From Atopsyche davidsoni (taxonomy: Eukaryota > Arthropoda > Insecta > Trichoptera > Hydrobiosidae): 64,000 nt of DNA. Shown here piece after piece: positions 38,293-49,048 of this stretch. The position numbers and the translations under genes were made by a program. The stretch lies in assembly GCA_022113835.1 (NCBI GenBank), contig JAILWY010000015.1, forward strand, positions 7,540,501 through 7,604,500, in the 5' to 3' direction. The notes below the pieces were generated by a model that was not told the origin of the DNA, did not search any database, and saw only the letters and a list, made by a program, of their open reading frames with translations. The first letter of the stretch is position 1. Every line of letters begins with the position of its first letter.

Positions 38293-38943
38293 CACGTGTA
38301 TTAAAAAGAAGATAACTACCAAATTTTTTGTCTACTTACTTCAACATATTGTTTTCGATATATACTAAACGTTTAAGTAAATATCTTTCTAAGTTACTTA
38401 TATGTAAAGATGGATTTTATTAAATATGAAATGCGGCAATTATAATGGTTTTAACAATCCATAATTAGGTTATGTATATATATATATTCTTATTTTCTTT
38501 AAATTAAAATTTAACCCACACAAACTTTAAGAAAAAAATAAATATAATATTAGTCTGTGTTAATTCTTATGTAAATTATAATGCTAAACGTTCTAGATGA
38601 GTAATAAGAATTATTACCATTGAGAACTGATACCTGTCAGTTACAAGATTTAATTGTTATATAAATAATTAAATGTATCGTATTTAACTGTTGTGTCTAC
38701 TGAGTTTCCAATTTGTTTCTTATTCTCAAACATTATTACCACGAGTAATGGAGCAAAGACGTAAATACAATATTTTGAACAAATCCACCTCAAGAGTGTG
38801 ATGTAACTTGACAAACTTAATAGAAATGTACTCACAGTTAGTGTTAATCTAATAGTGAATAGTTTTGCCGCAAAAGTAAATATTATATTCAGCTAAATTT
38901 GATTTAATATTCAATATATCAAGGAATATGAAAGTTTACGCAC

Positions 38944-39009
38944 CTTGTAGGGTTTCAGCATTCTTCTTAACTCTCCAGCTTCATTTAGTCTCTCCACAGT
39001 TTCAGCGTC
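38944..39009 (-). CDS. GRXCR1: GRXCR1-like gene, middle exon (22 codons)
   Basis: A 66-bp phase-0 exon lies between an acceptor TTTTTTAAG and the donor TACAAG|GTGCGT. It encodes 22 residues, DAETVERLNEAGELRRMLKP followed by YK. Joined after the preceding exon it gives the IG-DAETVERLNEAGEL run typical of the end of the glutaredoxin fold in this family, where vertebrate proteins have a similar MNESGEL segment. It lies about 9.8 kb downstream of the glutaredoxin exon and 4.8 kb upstream of the last exon. It is too short to show as an open frame on its own; it was found from the splice sites and the expected continuation. Confidence 0.88.
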
Positions 39010-39740
39010 CTTAAAAAATACAATAAATAAATACAATTAATTATTAACTCTTCCAATACAGCACATCATCAATATAAATCAAAGATACATACATATATTT
39101 ATTTGTATATTATAACAAAATATATAGCTTAGTTATAAATAATATTATTTTTTTTCTTAAACTAGATACATAAATGAAATGACAAGAATAATCAATTCGT
39201 AAAAGTTCAATGTCTTTTAATAAATAAAAAATCTTGCCTAAATATTGAAAAATTTACATTTTCATAAATATAATTAATTGAATTTTCAAGAGGGTAGACG
39301 CCATATTGTTTCACGGTAAGAAATAAATAAAACTCTTCAATTATTTTTCAATTTAAAACTCATCACGGCGTCTCGTTTTACGATGTAAAAAGGAAATCTT
39401 ATCTAAACTTGTAAAATACGAACTTCATTCTATAAAAAACTTCTTGAAAATAAAAATAATGCAAGCAAACACTTTGAATTACATCCCAAACATTCACTCA
39501 AACAGTCATCGGCCCGGGGTTGAAAGCTCTGGTAGATAATTAAATGCAAGCAGAAAATCTGTTAAGATTAATGAATTACGTACCCCTACACGAGTACAAT
39601 TAATTTTCCCACCACCACTTACTCACAGTCAACATCTTGTACGCTTTTTTTTAACTTTGGTCATTCATAACGTTGCACGTGATGGAGTGAATAATGCAAA
39701 TGCAAGAAACCAATTTTATACCAGAAAGTTAACCCTTTGC

Positions 39741-39857
39741 ACTCGAGAGGTGCGGATTCCGCACCACACGATGTAATGCCGCAACTCGAGAGGTGCGGAT
39801 TCCGCACCACACGATGTAATGCCGCAACTCGAGAGGTGCGGATTCCGCACCAATTTT
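39741..39857 (+). repeat. 43-bp subterminal tandem repeat with internal palindrome
   Basis: The repeat ACTCGAGAGGTGCGGATTCC... restarts at 39741, 39784 and 39827 (period 43 bp, about 2.7 copies). Each unit holds the near-palindrome GGTGCGGATTCCGCACC, with 8-bp arms around one base. Repeated palindromes just inside a transposon end commonly act as transposase binding sites; that role is inferred. Confidence 0.85.
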
Positions 39858-40307
39858 CTTGGTGCGGAAATTCGATGTGCGGTGATAACTATTTATGGTT
39901 TTTTATCTGGTGATTTCTTGTTTATGTTTATGTGATCTTGTTCTTTAAAGTTCGTTACTAAGCACTGCCCATATAATTTTACAAAGATCATGTTATCCCC
40001 CTTTCAAACTACGCTAGAGTTTCTTATCCAAGATTAGTGCGGCACCATAAAGCGAACTGCATTTTTGGTCTCAGTTCGACCTTGACAGCCATGGCAAAAT
40101 GACTAGATGTGTACCTACCTAATCAACCCATATATTTTTTGCTTGTACTTCTTATCGTAATCATTCATTTGAGGGTCCTTATTTGCTTAAACTTATATTG
40201 CACTGAAGAATAGACTTTTTTCTCCCTCACAATATCAATAACCTTTCCATTCACTTATCGTACCATTATTTTGTTTGCTTTATAATATATAATAATATTA
40301 TGATAAT

Positions 40308-40676
40308 GTGTATCTCACTAAACAGCTGAGAGGAGAACAGCCGCTTAATCACTTGCGGTATATGAAAACCTTAGTTCGGCAATTGACTGGAGATTTTCGT
40401 CAAACACGTGCTAGAGCTTCACTTCAACCTGCGATTCCGAAAATCCGCCTAAGTGGAAGGCTGCATAACATTCTAACAGGAGTTAGGAAGAATTACAAAG
40501 TCTGTTCTCCAAAAAATAAACCCGGCATAAGACATCAAACGACATACTTTTGTGATACTTGTCCCGAAAAGTCGGGCATGCATCTCGGCAATCGTTACAT
40601 GAAATATCATACAAAGCAAAATTACAAAGTCTTATGTTTACGAACCTATCTTCGTAAAGATGTAAATATACATTAA
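40308..40676 (+). pseudogene. piggyBac transposase C-terminal remnant
   Basis: The 122-codon frame ends with a cysteine-rich module: HNILTGVRKNYKVCSPKNKP, then RHQTTYFCDTCPEKSGMHLG and YHTKQNY. In piggyBac transposases this C-terminal zinc-binding region follows the DDD catalytic core and helps target the element. Here the usual CF pair before the final YH is replaced by RY, so at least one metal ligand is lost. No catalytic aspartates are encoded upstream, so the product cannot transpose DNA. There is no convincing start codon; the frame is a fragment. Confidence 0.8.
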
Positions 40677-43600
40677 ATATTAAAATTAAAAAAATTATGT
40701 GTCAATTTGTGTGTGTGAACATTTTAAGTTAGAAGTAAAAAATTCACCGAAAGTGATACGAAACGCTTCGAGTTGCTGATTAGTCCGCGCGGAAACGGTC
40801 TCGAGCGCAAAGGGTTAATATTAATAGTATGCTATCAAAGCTTTTTTTTTTATCCTTTTGCCAAATAATATTTTATAGCAATACTGATAATATCAAAATT
40901 TGTATATGCCAAACATTTTTTTTATGTTGTATAAAACGCCATAAAAAATGTGAAATAATAAATGCATACATTTTAAAATGTCAATTATTAGGTTGTTTTA
41001 AAATTTATTGGTATTTATATTATCACATATTTAAAGAAAATCATATCCCAAATTTCATTCTCAGTATTAATACGAAGTGTGTGATTTGTGGACGTGTCTT
41101 GGATACCAATATTCCTCGACCGCGCTGAAAGAGGTCTTCGTTTTGGGATGAAAAGTCTGCGGAGGTCATTGCGATTTGCTGAAATTATGGAAATTCGGAA
41201 AATTGAAGCTCTGAGCTCTGAATTCAGATGTGAATTTGAGAATTTTCTTTGATTTTACGATTTTGTTTGAAACATCACTTTTTAAAAATATTTTGTATGA
41301 TTTAGAAACTCAAATATTACTGCTTAGTCTTAATTTCTGTATTATGAGCTATAATGACTCGATTTCATGTTAATGTTGTTTACCAAGCATTCTCAGTCCT
41401 AAAAATCGCATAAACTCTATTTGACGCTTCATAAATCATACTGTTTTTTTTATTGTTTAATTTAATGTCTAAATTTCTATGTACTTACAACATGGAACGG
41501 GGAGAGAATAATCCATTTTCCCTTTGCGTTTTTTTACTTTCAGCGCATAAAACAAATCAAAATATACTGTAAAAGTCCACTCAACTTTAATTTGAAAGCT
41601 CCGATACTTGCAGACGGTTGAAGCTCCTCCCTTAGCTTTTAAATTATGAGACCGTAAAGACAATTAGACTGAATGTGGAGTTAGGGTGGCTGCAAAGGCC
41701 TTACAACTACTTTTAATATTGTATGTAGTAAATGCTTCGCGAAGGCTCACGAAGGCAAGACGATCGATATCGAATGGTCTCATTTTCATCACCGACTAGG
41801 AAATCATAAAATACACAGTAAAAATCCCCGTTATTTGTACTTTAAAACCTTTTTTGCCATTGATTACATCGTATTTTTAGTACTTATTCTATAATAACGC
41901 ATATTCTTTGTATCTGTAAAAAAATATATCTGTAATCTATATAAATTTGTTGTTTGGGGTCACTAGTGACTTATATTCATATATGTAATTTTATATGACA
42001 ATAGTTAAAATTTTAATTGAAATAGAATAATTACTTATTAAGTAAGTACAAGCAAACTTTTATTGTATACTTTTGCTATTATATAAGCTATACTTTAATC
42101 TGATGTTTTACATAAAAAAATTAATTTTGGCTGAAAAGCAAAGTGATACTTGGAAAATATTTTAAGTTAGACAGCGAAGTTAAATAAATTATTTCAATAG
42201 CAAAGGATACAAAACTTTGAATTTTAAAAGTAAAATCGGTTTTCTATTGGCCAAACCGTCTGATCCAGGGTGACGAATATTGATACTTGAAAGACCTTTC
42301 TTCGTTTTATTTACAATTTCCTCCCCCAAGCTGTCCCCAGGGTAGGGATTTTCAATGTTTCCTTTTGAGAAAGTTCCAGAACGTAGATTTATCGTCACCA
42401 CCATTAAATAGGGAGGCTGTAGCGATGATCGAAAGAAGATATCTACTATTGTGTAATGTTTTTTTTTTCGTGAATATTATAATACATAAGATAACGTGAT
42501 CGGCTGTAGTCATTTTTATAACAAAACAATTTTATTCAAATTATAAGTTCGCTCGGAAGGTTACGTTTGGTTTGATAGTATGACATTATTTTATCAAAAA
42601 TCTTCATTAAATATAATTATAATTTATCTGCTGTGGTAATAATTTTGAAAAATCATTAAAGGCGATTAGAGAGGTTTAGTTTAACTGCCTACACATATTA
42701 GAACGCAACCGACAAACTGACGGTAATAACACAAGCAACGATCTCTTATTTTGATGTTTTTAGAGCCTCGCTTAAGTAAACGATACAATAAGAACGCTAT
42801 TGGCCAATCACTGTTGATCGTCAGTTGTGTCACAGCGTGTATAGACAGCTTTAAAAGCAGAGCACCCTGGTCAACGTTTGGTAAAGAAGATCCTCTTAAT
42901 GGACACTCGCGAATTTCTATTGGTTGTTGGTGTGACCATAGATTATCTAGGGTTGATACAAATAATATTTTTTAAAGTTTTATATATTGTAATAAATATA
43001 TCACTATAATAAAATCAAATAAAAACAGAAAAAATATCTGATTTTTCTAATAGGTCTTTAAAAAAAACAATAAACTCTCATATCAATAAGTATCGCATTT
43101 AACAGCAAGTAGTTAATAGTTTATCTACATTAATTTGTAGGGTATTAGATTTGAAACGTGCCAGTTATATAAACTGTTTCATAAAGTAATTATTAACTGC
43201 TTTCAAAGACACCATTCGGTACCAATTATTTTATATATATATATTAATCTCTGAACAAAGAACAAACATTTATTAAACAAGATTATTACTTGCAACCCTT
43301 GGATCTTTGTATTGGTAAGAAAATACGAGGCTAGGTAATAGAAAAATAGAAATTAATATCACTTTCTTATTGAGAGTTTCTGTTTTATTTTCTGTTTGAT
43401 TCAATTGCAGAAAACCTTTGATTGGCAATATTTTTTATTACTTTTAATTTTTAGGTGTGATTTTTATTCATTATTTCAGTAAGTAATAATTGAGAAATAT
43501 GGCACAGCCGTTCACTCTGCTGCGACCTTTTCTAGCACAATCGCTAAACTTTTCAAAAGATACAGCAAAGTAATATTTTACACGCCTTTGCCGCGACCGA

Positions 43601-45063
43601 AAGCCTTTGCTTTCAGTGGTGTATGCAACTGCAGGCTTAGGGGTGCATTCAGGCTACCACGCTGAGGGGATTTAACTGGAATTTCGATTCAATCTTCGTT
43701 TCAGGGGAAAATTTTACAATAAAATTATGTACATTGACGTTATTCTTGTAACAACAAAAAAACTTGAAATATATAGAAAATTTGTTTAATCTGTTCGAAT
43801 ATATTCAATCACTGTTGCTTTGAATCTAAGCGAGACATTCAATTACGTTATTTAAATGTAAAATAGATACACCTAGGTTTATAACAATATTTTGATAAAT
43901 CTGTAGATTTAGTTAGTATTTTTGTTAAAATTATATTTTTCGGATAGCAATAAGATTAAAAGGGCTTTTCTCTTTTCATTTCCATTTTAATATTTTAAAT
44001 TCCAAATAAAAAAACGACATCAAAAAGATTTTAATTTGCAGTCTTTATTTTAAGTTGTATAGTCTATAGGTCTTGAATAAAAGAACTGTTAAATAAGTGC
44101 TTTTATATTTTAGCACACACAATGCGATGGTCGTTTATAGTGCTTTTTTAAGAGTTTATTTTGTTCAGAATTAGCAGATGCTGTTTTACACTAATCCGTT
44201 GTATAAACTTGCAAATGTGAATTTCTCTTCAACAAATAGTAAAATCAATTAATCCTGTAAGCAAAACTACCATTCGATCCCTTTGTTCTATGAATTTCAG
44301 CAAATGGCTGTGAATGAACTTTATGTCTCTTTATTACTTAATATAAGAGTAACTAATAAAAAATAAATAAATATTTAAAATTCAATAAACTAGTTATAAA
44401 TAAAAGCTATAAGATATAAGCTAAAATAAACTTTCAAAACAATTTAGCTATTACATTTATTTTACTAAAATAAATTTAAAAAATGAAATTTCTAGCTCTT
44501 GTAAAGTTTTATAGTAATAACATGACATAATTGGAAAGAGAAATAAAAATTTCATAAGAAGCTTGCAGACATTTCCCAGGACTGCAGCACAAAACAACAT
44601 AAAAAAAGACAGCATAAACTAAATAGTAATGGAAAATTTCATTCTGATAAAGCTAGCAAATACATATAAAAAAATTGTAAATTATATTTGTTTTAAATAA
44701 AAAAATAACAACTTTCGAAAGCTTCTAAATTTACTGCTTATGTTAATTGTAAAGCGATAATGTTATAGCTCAAAACCTCTTATAAAATATGATAACCAAA
44801 ATAATACTTCGAAAATAAATCAAACTATATATTATTGATTTTTGTGAAGATCGTCTCACTGGAAGTACGATTTTAACAAGTGCGTGTATTGCCTTAATTA
44901 AATAGACTTTAAAAATAATAATATCCAGATCGGATTTAAATGCTTCACTCAGTACTTTGGGTTAAAAGTCTAGTATTGCAAGTCACACAACATTTAATTG
45001 GCATAATAAGTACGTTGTTTCACTTATAGGATATGATTGTTAAAAATTCTTGCTAAGTACCAG

Positions 45064-45135
45064 TGATTCGTTGGTATAATTGGTAATGCACCGGCCATGT
45101 AAGCTTGAGATGTGGGTTCGTCGAATGCCACACAA
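45064..45135 (+). repeat. tRNA-derived SINE head or tRNA pseudogene
   Basis: An A-box-like TTGGTATAATTGGTAATGC and a B-box-like GGGTTCGTCGAATGCC are spaced as in a tRNA. The central ACCGGCCATGTAAGC is shared with the head at 6485-6500. A 2-3-base insertion in the B box rules out a normal tRNA. Confidence 0.55.
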
Positions 45136-45229
45136 ATCATTATAAATCAAGATATATTATGTTAAAGGTTATGTATAACTATCAAAATAATTCATAGAAA
45201 AATAATTAGTGTGACATGTAGAGAAAAAG

Positions 45230-45460
45230 CTCCTAGACGCTTTTAGACTCAGCTTCGAGCAGCTCGGCCGGGCGAGCTCTGCAAGCAGTGTTCATTAGAA
45301 AAGTTTCAGAATCGATAGAGCCTCCCCCGGTACCTGTTGCAGTGCAGGGAGGCTCTCACGCGGCCGTTTCCGCCCCCGAGTGCGCAGTGCGGCCTGAAAG
45401 CTCGCCGGATGCTGTGATTTGAATGCGAAACGAACCTGCACAGCGCAGCCATTAACCTGC
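45230..45460. promoter_or_regulatory. GC-rich island in a GRXCR1-like intron
   Basis: About 230 bases are rich in CpG (CGGCCGGGCGAGC, CACGCGGCCGTTTCCGCCCC) within AT-rich intron. It could be an alternative promoter or an enhancer; no open frame of note. Confidence 0.3.
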
Positions 45461-48400
45461 GCTTATGTCAGCCATTCGTGGTTTATTTTGTAAAATACGT
45501 GCATTTTTTTATTCTTTACACATATACCTGATATTTAAAGATCATACACAAGACCTCGTTTCGCCTTCTAGCCTTTTAATTGCCTCTGGTGTCCAACCGG
45601 ACACTAGAGGCGGTCCATTATCTGGCAAAATCGTGTCATTTAATTAATTTAATAGCCACTTTATTTTTCCATGTCGAAAGTTGATTTTTTTACAAAGTAT
45701 TGAAAAAACTATAAATTATATTTACCAATTTTTTATTATTTAATTTACGTCCATTTTTAGGGTAAAATAAAATCTTGAAGATGTTGAAAAAATGGATAAA
45801 ATGACGACTTTTCAAAACCGAAGTTTGTTAAAGATTTTTTTTTTTTTATTTTTAAATTTATAAGACGCACATGGTTTATATTTAATCTTTCAATTCCAAT
45901 TTAAAAAAAGACTTTTAAATGTTTAGGATTCTTGGAAAATGTACAGGACGAATCTCCAAATTCCTACACTTGAATCGGAAAAACACATATTTATCATATT
46001 AATAGTAAATTTATAAGAAATAAAAATATATTGTGTTCGGAAAAAGGGATGTATCAAACTTTTTGCATTTAAGTATTTTTGATTATTGCAGTCGATTTTT
46101 CGCAAAACGGACTAGAAAATGATCAAAAAAACTCGATTATGGGACCTAGAAGACCCTTAAAAGAATATATTTATCATAACATAAAATATAAGTCATTTGC
46201 TTGAATTTAGCAAAAATATATATCGAAGCCCTAGAGTTAAAGATTTTGAACAAATTTATTAGAAAATTCCTTTGTTGAAATATTTTAATATTTTTTCATC
46301 TATAAAGAAGTATCAATGTTCATTAGAAAATATTATATGTACTTTGTGAAATAAGACAAAACAATTAGCTGTTAAAAAATATGCGCTATCAAAACATAAA
46401 CGTAAGAAAAATTATGAATTTTTTATTAAATTTAGTAAATTTATTTTACAATTAATCTAAAACCAGGAGTAAACTATTTTTGTAAAAAACAAACTATTAA
46501 TTTGAAAAATTCGTAGTATACCGAATTTAACAAAAACCTTGGGCAAGGCTTAATATTTTTTTTCTCTTATTTAATAAACTTCTCACTTCTATTATTATAA
46601 TTCAAGGTAGGACTTTTTAACATAAAATAACACATTTTTTATGTATATATATTTATATATATCGGTATTAATACAGGCAGATAAACAATTAAATTCAATT
46701 CAAATATAACACCACTTCAACTTGTGTAGATCATATTATGATAAAAATAGCGTTTATTTTTCATTTTATGTCCATGAAATGACGAGCAAACCTATTTTTA
46801 CGTTTGTAATTACTTTTTTTTTGGAAAAGAGTAACACAATATAACTGGCCAAAAATAAAGATAATTTTAATCTCCGACCTAAGATCTGACGCCGTATTTA
46901 CTAAGCACATTTTCTAAAAATATTTTTTATTTCATACCACGTAATGAGTACATCTAGGACAAAAGCTTTTTGACAAAATGTTATTTATAAATAGAAATTT
47001 TGCTTAAGGCTTATCGTGTTCTTGAAACGTGTTTTCTGTAGCAACTTCTACGGTGTTTAAGATTCCTAAAAATATACCTCGCTTTTATCCAAAGGGGGTG
47101 GCTAAGTTATCATCCCTATGAAATATTTTCACTACAATTAAAAAAAACTCTTGGATGTTTTGGGGATTTTAAAATAATACATTTTCAAATTGATCATGTG
47201 TAGCATTATTTATATGCTGATAGATTTTATGAGGTGCTGCAATTTATTCTGAATATTTCTGCTTAAAAATTTATCGGAAAAGCACTTGAAGTTTGAATAA
47301 CAATGGTTAAAATTTTGATTGAAAGCTTTTAAAATATTCAGGAATCAATAACTGTACTCACAGTAGGTTAATGCAGAAAATGCAGTTTCACAAGATGGGC
47401 ATACAATCTTTACAGCTAGTAATTTTTTTAAAACTAAATTTTTACATTTTATTTAATGTTTATTTATGAATCATTATACTCTTTTAATTTCTTTCAAATA
47501 AGCATTTTCAATTAGTAGTTATTTTGTCAGTCATTATAAATTACAAATGTGTACGCTTAGAGTTTGTCGTGGAGATTTAATAGATTCATTATCTAAGAAC
47601 GAAAAATGACTCTAACAATATGTGGTAGTTAATATAACTCTTTATAAATTAAAATATTATGAAATAAATGATAAATAGATACAATTGTTATTTACCTTTT
47701 TTTTCACTGAAAAATCTATATATAAAACGACATCTAATGGTCTAAGAATTATTTTTCCTAGAAATTTCCTTTATTTTCAATTAGCAATTATGTAGATTGA
47801 CGAAATAAAAATATAAAAGTGTTGTCTCTACTTTATTCAATTAGACCGTATTTTCCTTTTTTCTGGAACATAGTTTTTTTTTTATTTACCTGTCCTGGAC
47901 TTCACAGACTAAGCATTTCTTAAAACTGCGTACTTTGTTATTGATTACATTTGCGTTCTATTATATACACTATTTTTTTGCAAACTAATTTTATTGTCAA
48001 TATTTTAAAAACCTGAACCAATCGTAAATATTATTTGACAAAAATGAACCGATCCATTTGTTAATTGTATCAATTTTTCGACAAATAGTTATGATTAAGC
48101 AAAACTAAGAAAGAGAAATTAATAATATCAAAAACATATCAAAGTTAGCAGTCTTGATACACAGTTAATATTTGAATAGTCAAATCACAATTTTCGATAG
48201 TCTTGTCTCCTTATCTAAAATGATTTGATTGTTCTTATTTATAATATGCTCAGTAACGTATTGTAAATAAATTTCAAACAATATGAAGGTTTTCGATTCA
48301 TATAAAAAATGAAAAAATCGTTGTAGCAATAAGTAACAACATAAAGTGTAGTTTTTTATTGCATCCATTACGTTAACATTATATACATACAGCTGTGTAA

Positions 48401-48814
48401 AAACACACAACTTTTCATATAAAGTCTCGCTTTCGGGTAGTTTTAATATTTTTCTTATTACAAGCGTTAACTTGCATAGCTTGGAAGGCAGTATACGAGG
48501 CTTATGGGGTAGGAGGGTATGTGAAGAGGCTGCCTTGAAGTCAGTTTAAGTTGGTTTGTTAGTCTATTACGCTGAATAAAGCTATGCCTTCAACAGACCG
48601 GAATCAAAGAGGAAATTTCCCGGTTGGGATTTCTATCACAAATGACATGAAATTATCTAAGTGATTTCCAGAATCAATTATTTATTTAATAAAATCTTCC
48701 AAGTTATTTTGAGAAACGCTTTTATGAAATACATCAAAGCATTTATAGCAATACAAATATTTATTGGTTGATTTTTTTTTAATGTACCTTTTATTTTTTT
48801 TTTTAAAAACTCAC

Positions 48815-49048
48815 CCCAATGTGATGCCCATCCACAAACAGCTGAGGCACCATCAGGTCCTGGCTTCTCATGCGATCCTTGATTTCTTCCTGGAACTCTC
48901 CGCTCATGAAGACGTCTCTCTCCTCGAACTTCACCAGGAGCGTCCTGAGGATCTTCTTCACCTGTGCACACTGCTGGTACGTGCCGCGAACGATGCCCAT
49001 GGAGGTGGTGTAGACCACAACCTTACCAGCATCCTTTTCTTTGTAGCT
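48815..49048 (-). CDS. GRXCR1: GRXCR1-like glutaredoxin-domain cysteine-rich protein, glutaredoxin-domain exon
   Basis: This exon encodes 78 residues of a glutaredoxin-like fold in the GRXCR family. Vertebrate members act in the actin bundles of sensory hair-cell stereocilia; the insect role is not established here. The exon opens after an acceptor TTTATACAG and closes at the donor GGG|GTGAGT, both phase 0. The first strand reads KVVVYTTSMGIV (exon residues 9-20). The family's redox CPYC site is absent and replaced by TSMG, so thiol-disulfide exchange is unlikely. The cis-proline segment VPQLFVDGHHIG ends the exon. The reading frame continues directly into the exon at 38944-39009. The exon is much more GC-rich than its surroundings, which supports real coding. 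An upstream N-terminal exon must exist because this one starts with an acceptor; I could not find it between here and the end of the window. Family assignment is firm; GRXCR1 versus a sister paralogue is less so. Confidence 0.9.

Larger units (their letters stand above)
34168..38943 (-). other. GRXCR1-like intron with transposon remnants
   Basis: This intron lies between the middle and last coding exons. It holds the hAT remnant at 34278-35139. A moderately GC-rich stretch at 35570-35700 ends in a mariner-like terminus beginning CAGGGTGGACCGAATTTG near 35679. A tRNA-like SINE fragment lies near 38240-38290. The rest is AT-rich and shows no coding pattern. Confidence 0.6.
39733..40814 (+). mobile_element. 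piggyBac-type element remnant with TTAA duplication
   Basis: The element is flanked by TTAA on both sides (39729-39732 and 40815-40818), the hallmark target of piggyBac transposases. Terminal inverted repeats start CCCTTTGC; the 16-bp ends CCCTTTGCACTCGAGA and CCCTTTGCGCTCGAGA differ at one base. A 43-bp tandem repeat lies just inside the left end. A C-terminal transposase remnant occupies 40308-40676. The total of 1082 bp is about half a full piggyBac, so the catalytic region has been lost. It sits inside a GRXCR1-like intron. Confidence 0.88.
39010..48814 (-). other. GRXCR1-like intron with piggyBac remnant and a GC-rich island
   Basis: This intron of about 9.8 kb separates the glutaredoxin exon from the middle exon. 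It contains the piggyBac remnant (39733-40814), a tRNA-like sequence (45064-45135) and a GC-rich block (45230-45460). A near-perfect 13-bp inverted repeat with a 4-nt loop lies around 45580-45610. No other exon could be supported. Confidence 0.55.

Noticed and set aside
39741..39857. CRISPR-like repeats
   Set aside because: The units are contiguous tandem repeats with no spacers, inside a eukaryotic transposon.
43500..43574. 24-codon frame MAQPFTLLRPFLAQSLNFSK...
   Set aside because: Good start context but very short and without any supporting evidence.
45064..45135. Functional tRNA gene
   Set aside because: The B box carries an insertion and stems do not close; better read as a SINE head or pseudogene.
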